NCBI RefSeq assembly: GCF_019083965.1
Contig: NZ_JAHRCY010000011.1
Location: 1-64,000 of the forward strand
DNA: 64,000 nucleotides
DNA from: Catellatospora tritici
Lineage (GTDB): Bacteria > Actinomycetota > Actinomycetes > Mycobacteriales > Micromonosporaceae
Direction of reading: 5' to 3'
Positions 63,702-64,000 of this stretch are shown here, piece by piece (within the stretch, counting starts at the first letter, position 1; every line of letters starts with the position of its first letter). Position numbers and translations under genes: made by a program. The notes beneath the pieces are model-generated. The model worked only from the letters and a program-made list of their open reading frames with translations, was not told the origin of the DNA and did no database searches.

Positions 63702-64000
63702 GTGTGTAGCCATAACAGGCCCCAGTCGGGGCTAACCAGTGGACCACGGACCCCCCGCCTCCTCGCGGTGCTGGCGGTAGCCGGCGCGGCGTTGCTGCTC
63801 ACCCCCGCCGTGGCGCACGCCGCGCCGTCACCGGCGGAGGTCGAGAAGCAGATCGACGAGCAGTGGAACAAGCTCGAGCCGATCGTCGAGGAGCACAACG
63901 CCACGAAGATCAAACTCGCCCGGCAGCAGGAGAAGGCGCGGGCGCTGAACACGCAGCTCGCCCCGCTGGAGCTGCAGGTGCAGGTCACTCGGACCCGGAT
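63702..64000 (+). CDS. P60-like secreted protein, N-terminal part (runs off window)
   Basis: The open frame from GTG 63702 to the window end gives about 99 residues: a signal peptide (RLLAVLAVAGAALLLTPAVA, cut near AHA), then a coiled-coil start (PAEVEKQIDEQWNKLEPIVE, EHNATKIKLARQQEKARALN). It is clearly paralogous to the coiled coil of the NlpC/P60 protein at 61656 (shared EIAKQWNQLEPI / QIDEQWNKLEPI and VEVTRTR / VQVTRTR). The catalytic domain would lie beyond the window. No clear Shine-Dalgarno precedes GTG 63702. Confidence 0.78.
   Translation, partial: MCSHNRPQSGLTSGPRTPRLLAVLAVAGAALLLTPAVAHAAPSPAEVEKQIDEQWNKLEPIVEEHNATKIKLARQQEKARALNTQLAPLELQVQVTRTR

Noticed and set aside
1..64000. CRISPR array, prophage or biosynthetic gene cluster
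   Set aside because: No regularly spaced repeats, cas genes, phage structural or integrase genes, or PKS/NRPS domains were seen.

Overview
The window is high-GC DNA (about 70% G+C by eye, strong G/C at third codon positions) from an actinobacterium. The gene content fits Micromonosporaceae best: a mycothiol-dependent enzyme family, SigE-type ECF sigma factors, an XRE/DUF397 pair, a chaplin-like surface protein and the pknB-pknA-pbpA-rodA-pstP-fhaB-fhaA cell-wall locus. The genus cannot be fixed from sequence alone. A perfect 16-bp ParB site (parS) at 4681, and the fha/pkn/crgA locus that lies close to oriC in many actinobacteria, suggest an origin-proximal segment. No dnaA, dnaN, gyrase or cluster of DnaA boxes is present.

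Layout. 1-108: end of an insertion-sequence transposase. 164-10141: PIG-L deacetylase, MFS exporter, a sigma factor fused to a membrane-anchored beta-propeller-like domain, parS, a FrnE/DsbA protein, an SGNH hydrolase, a large secreted DNRLRE/Ig-like repeat protein and a mycothiol-dependent enzyme. 10358-20577: a TPR protein, then a leucine/branched acyl-CoA catabolic block (TetR regulator, biotin carboxylase, HMG-CoA lyase, carboxyltransferase, acyl-CoA dehydrogenase) carrying four copies of one 16-bp operator. A triple-repeat chaplin-like gene is inserted between the lyase and carboxyltransferase genes. 20638-31049: lipoprotein, STAND-type regulator, MarR regulator, a glutamate-cysteine-ligase-like enzyme, CapA-like protein, a polytopic membrane protein and two PASTA proteins. 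31388-34509: small conserved proteins and an XRE/DUF397 module in locally lower-GC DNA. 34579-38367: surface glycan genes (WecB/TagA/CpsF transferase, CDP-paratose-epimerase-like SDR) and a split sigma factor/propeller pair. 38452-44119: two-component system divergent from a lipoprotein/adaptor/ABC efflux operon. 44318-44403: tRNA-Leu(CAG).

44748-53266 is one tightly overlapping operon for phospho-signalling control of cell-wall growth: FhaA, FhaB, PstP phosphatase, RodA/FtsW polymerase, class B PBP, and kinases PknA and PknB (three PASTA domains). Opposite it lie TrpG/PabA, a small membrane protein, a class E sortase and a DUF881 protein; CrgA (a divisome protein) follows on the plus strand. 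56822-64000 holds an EtfD-like iron-sulfur membrane oxidoreductase (the likely electron exit for acyl-CoA dehydrogenases such as that at 19405), two CNNM/CorC-type transporters, an NlpC/P60 hydrolase, a LamG-like protein and the start of a second P60-like protein.

Convergent genes are repeatedly separated by hairpins. One recurring family has the core GAAGGTGCCCTTC. A second repeat family (core GTTGCCGGGCAAC) is seen only in two spacers of the catabolic block. No CRISPR array, prophage or large biosynthetic cluster was seen.
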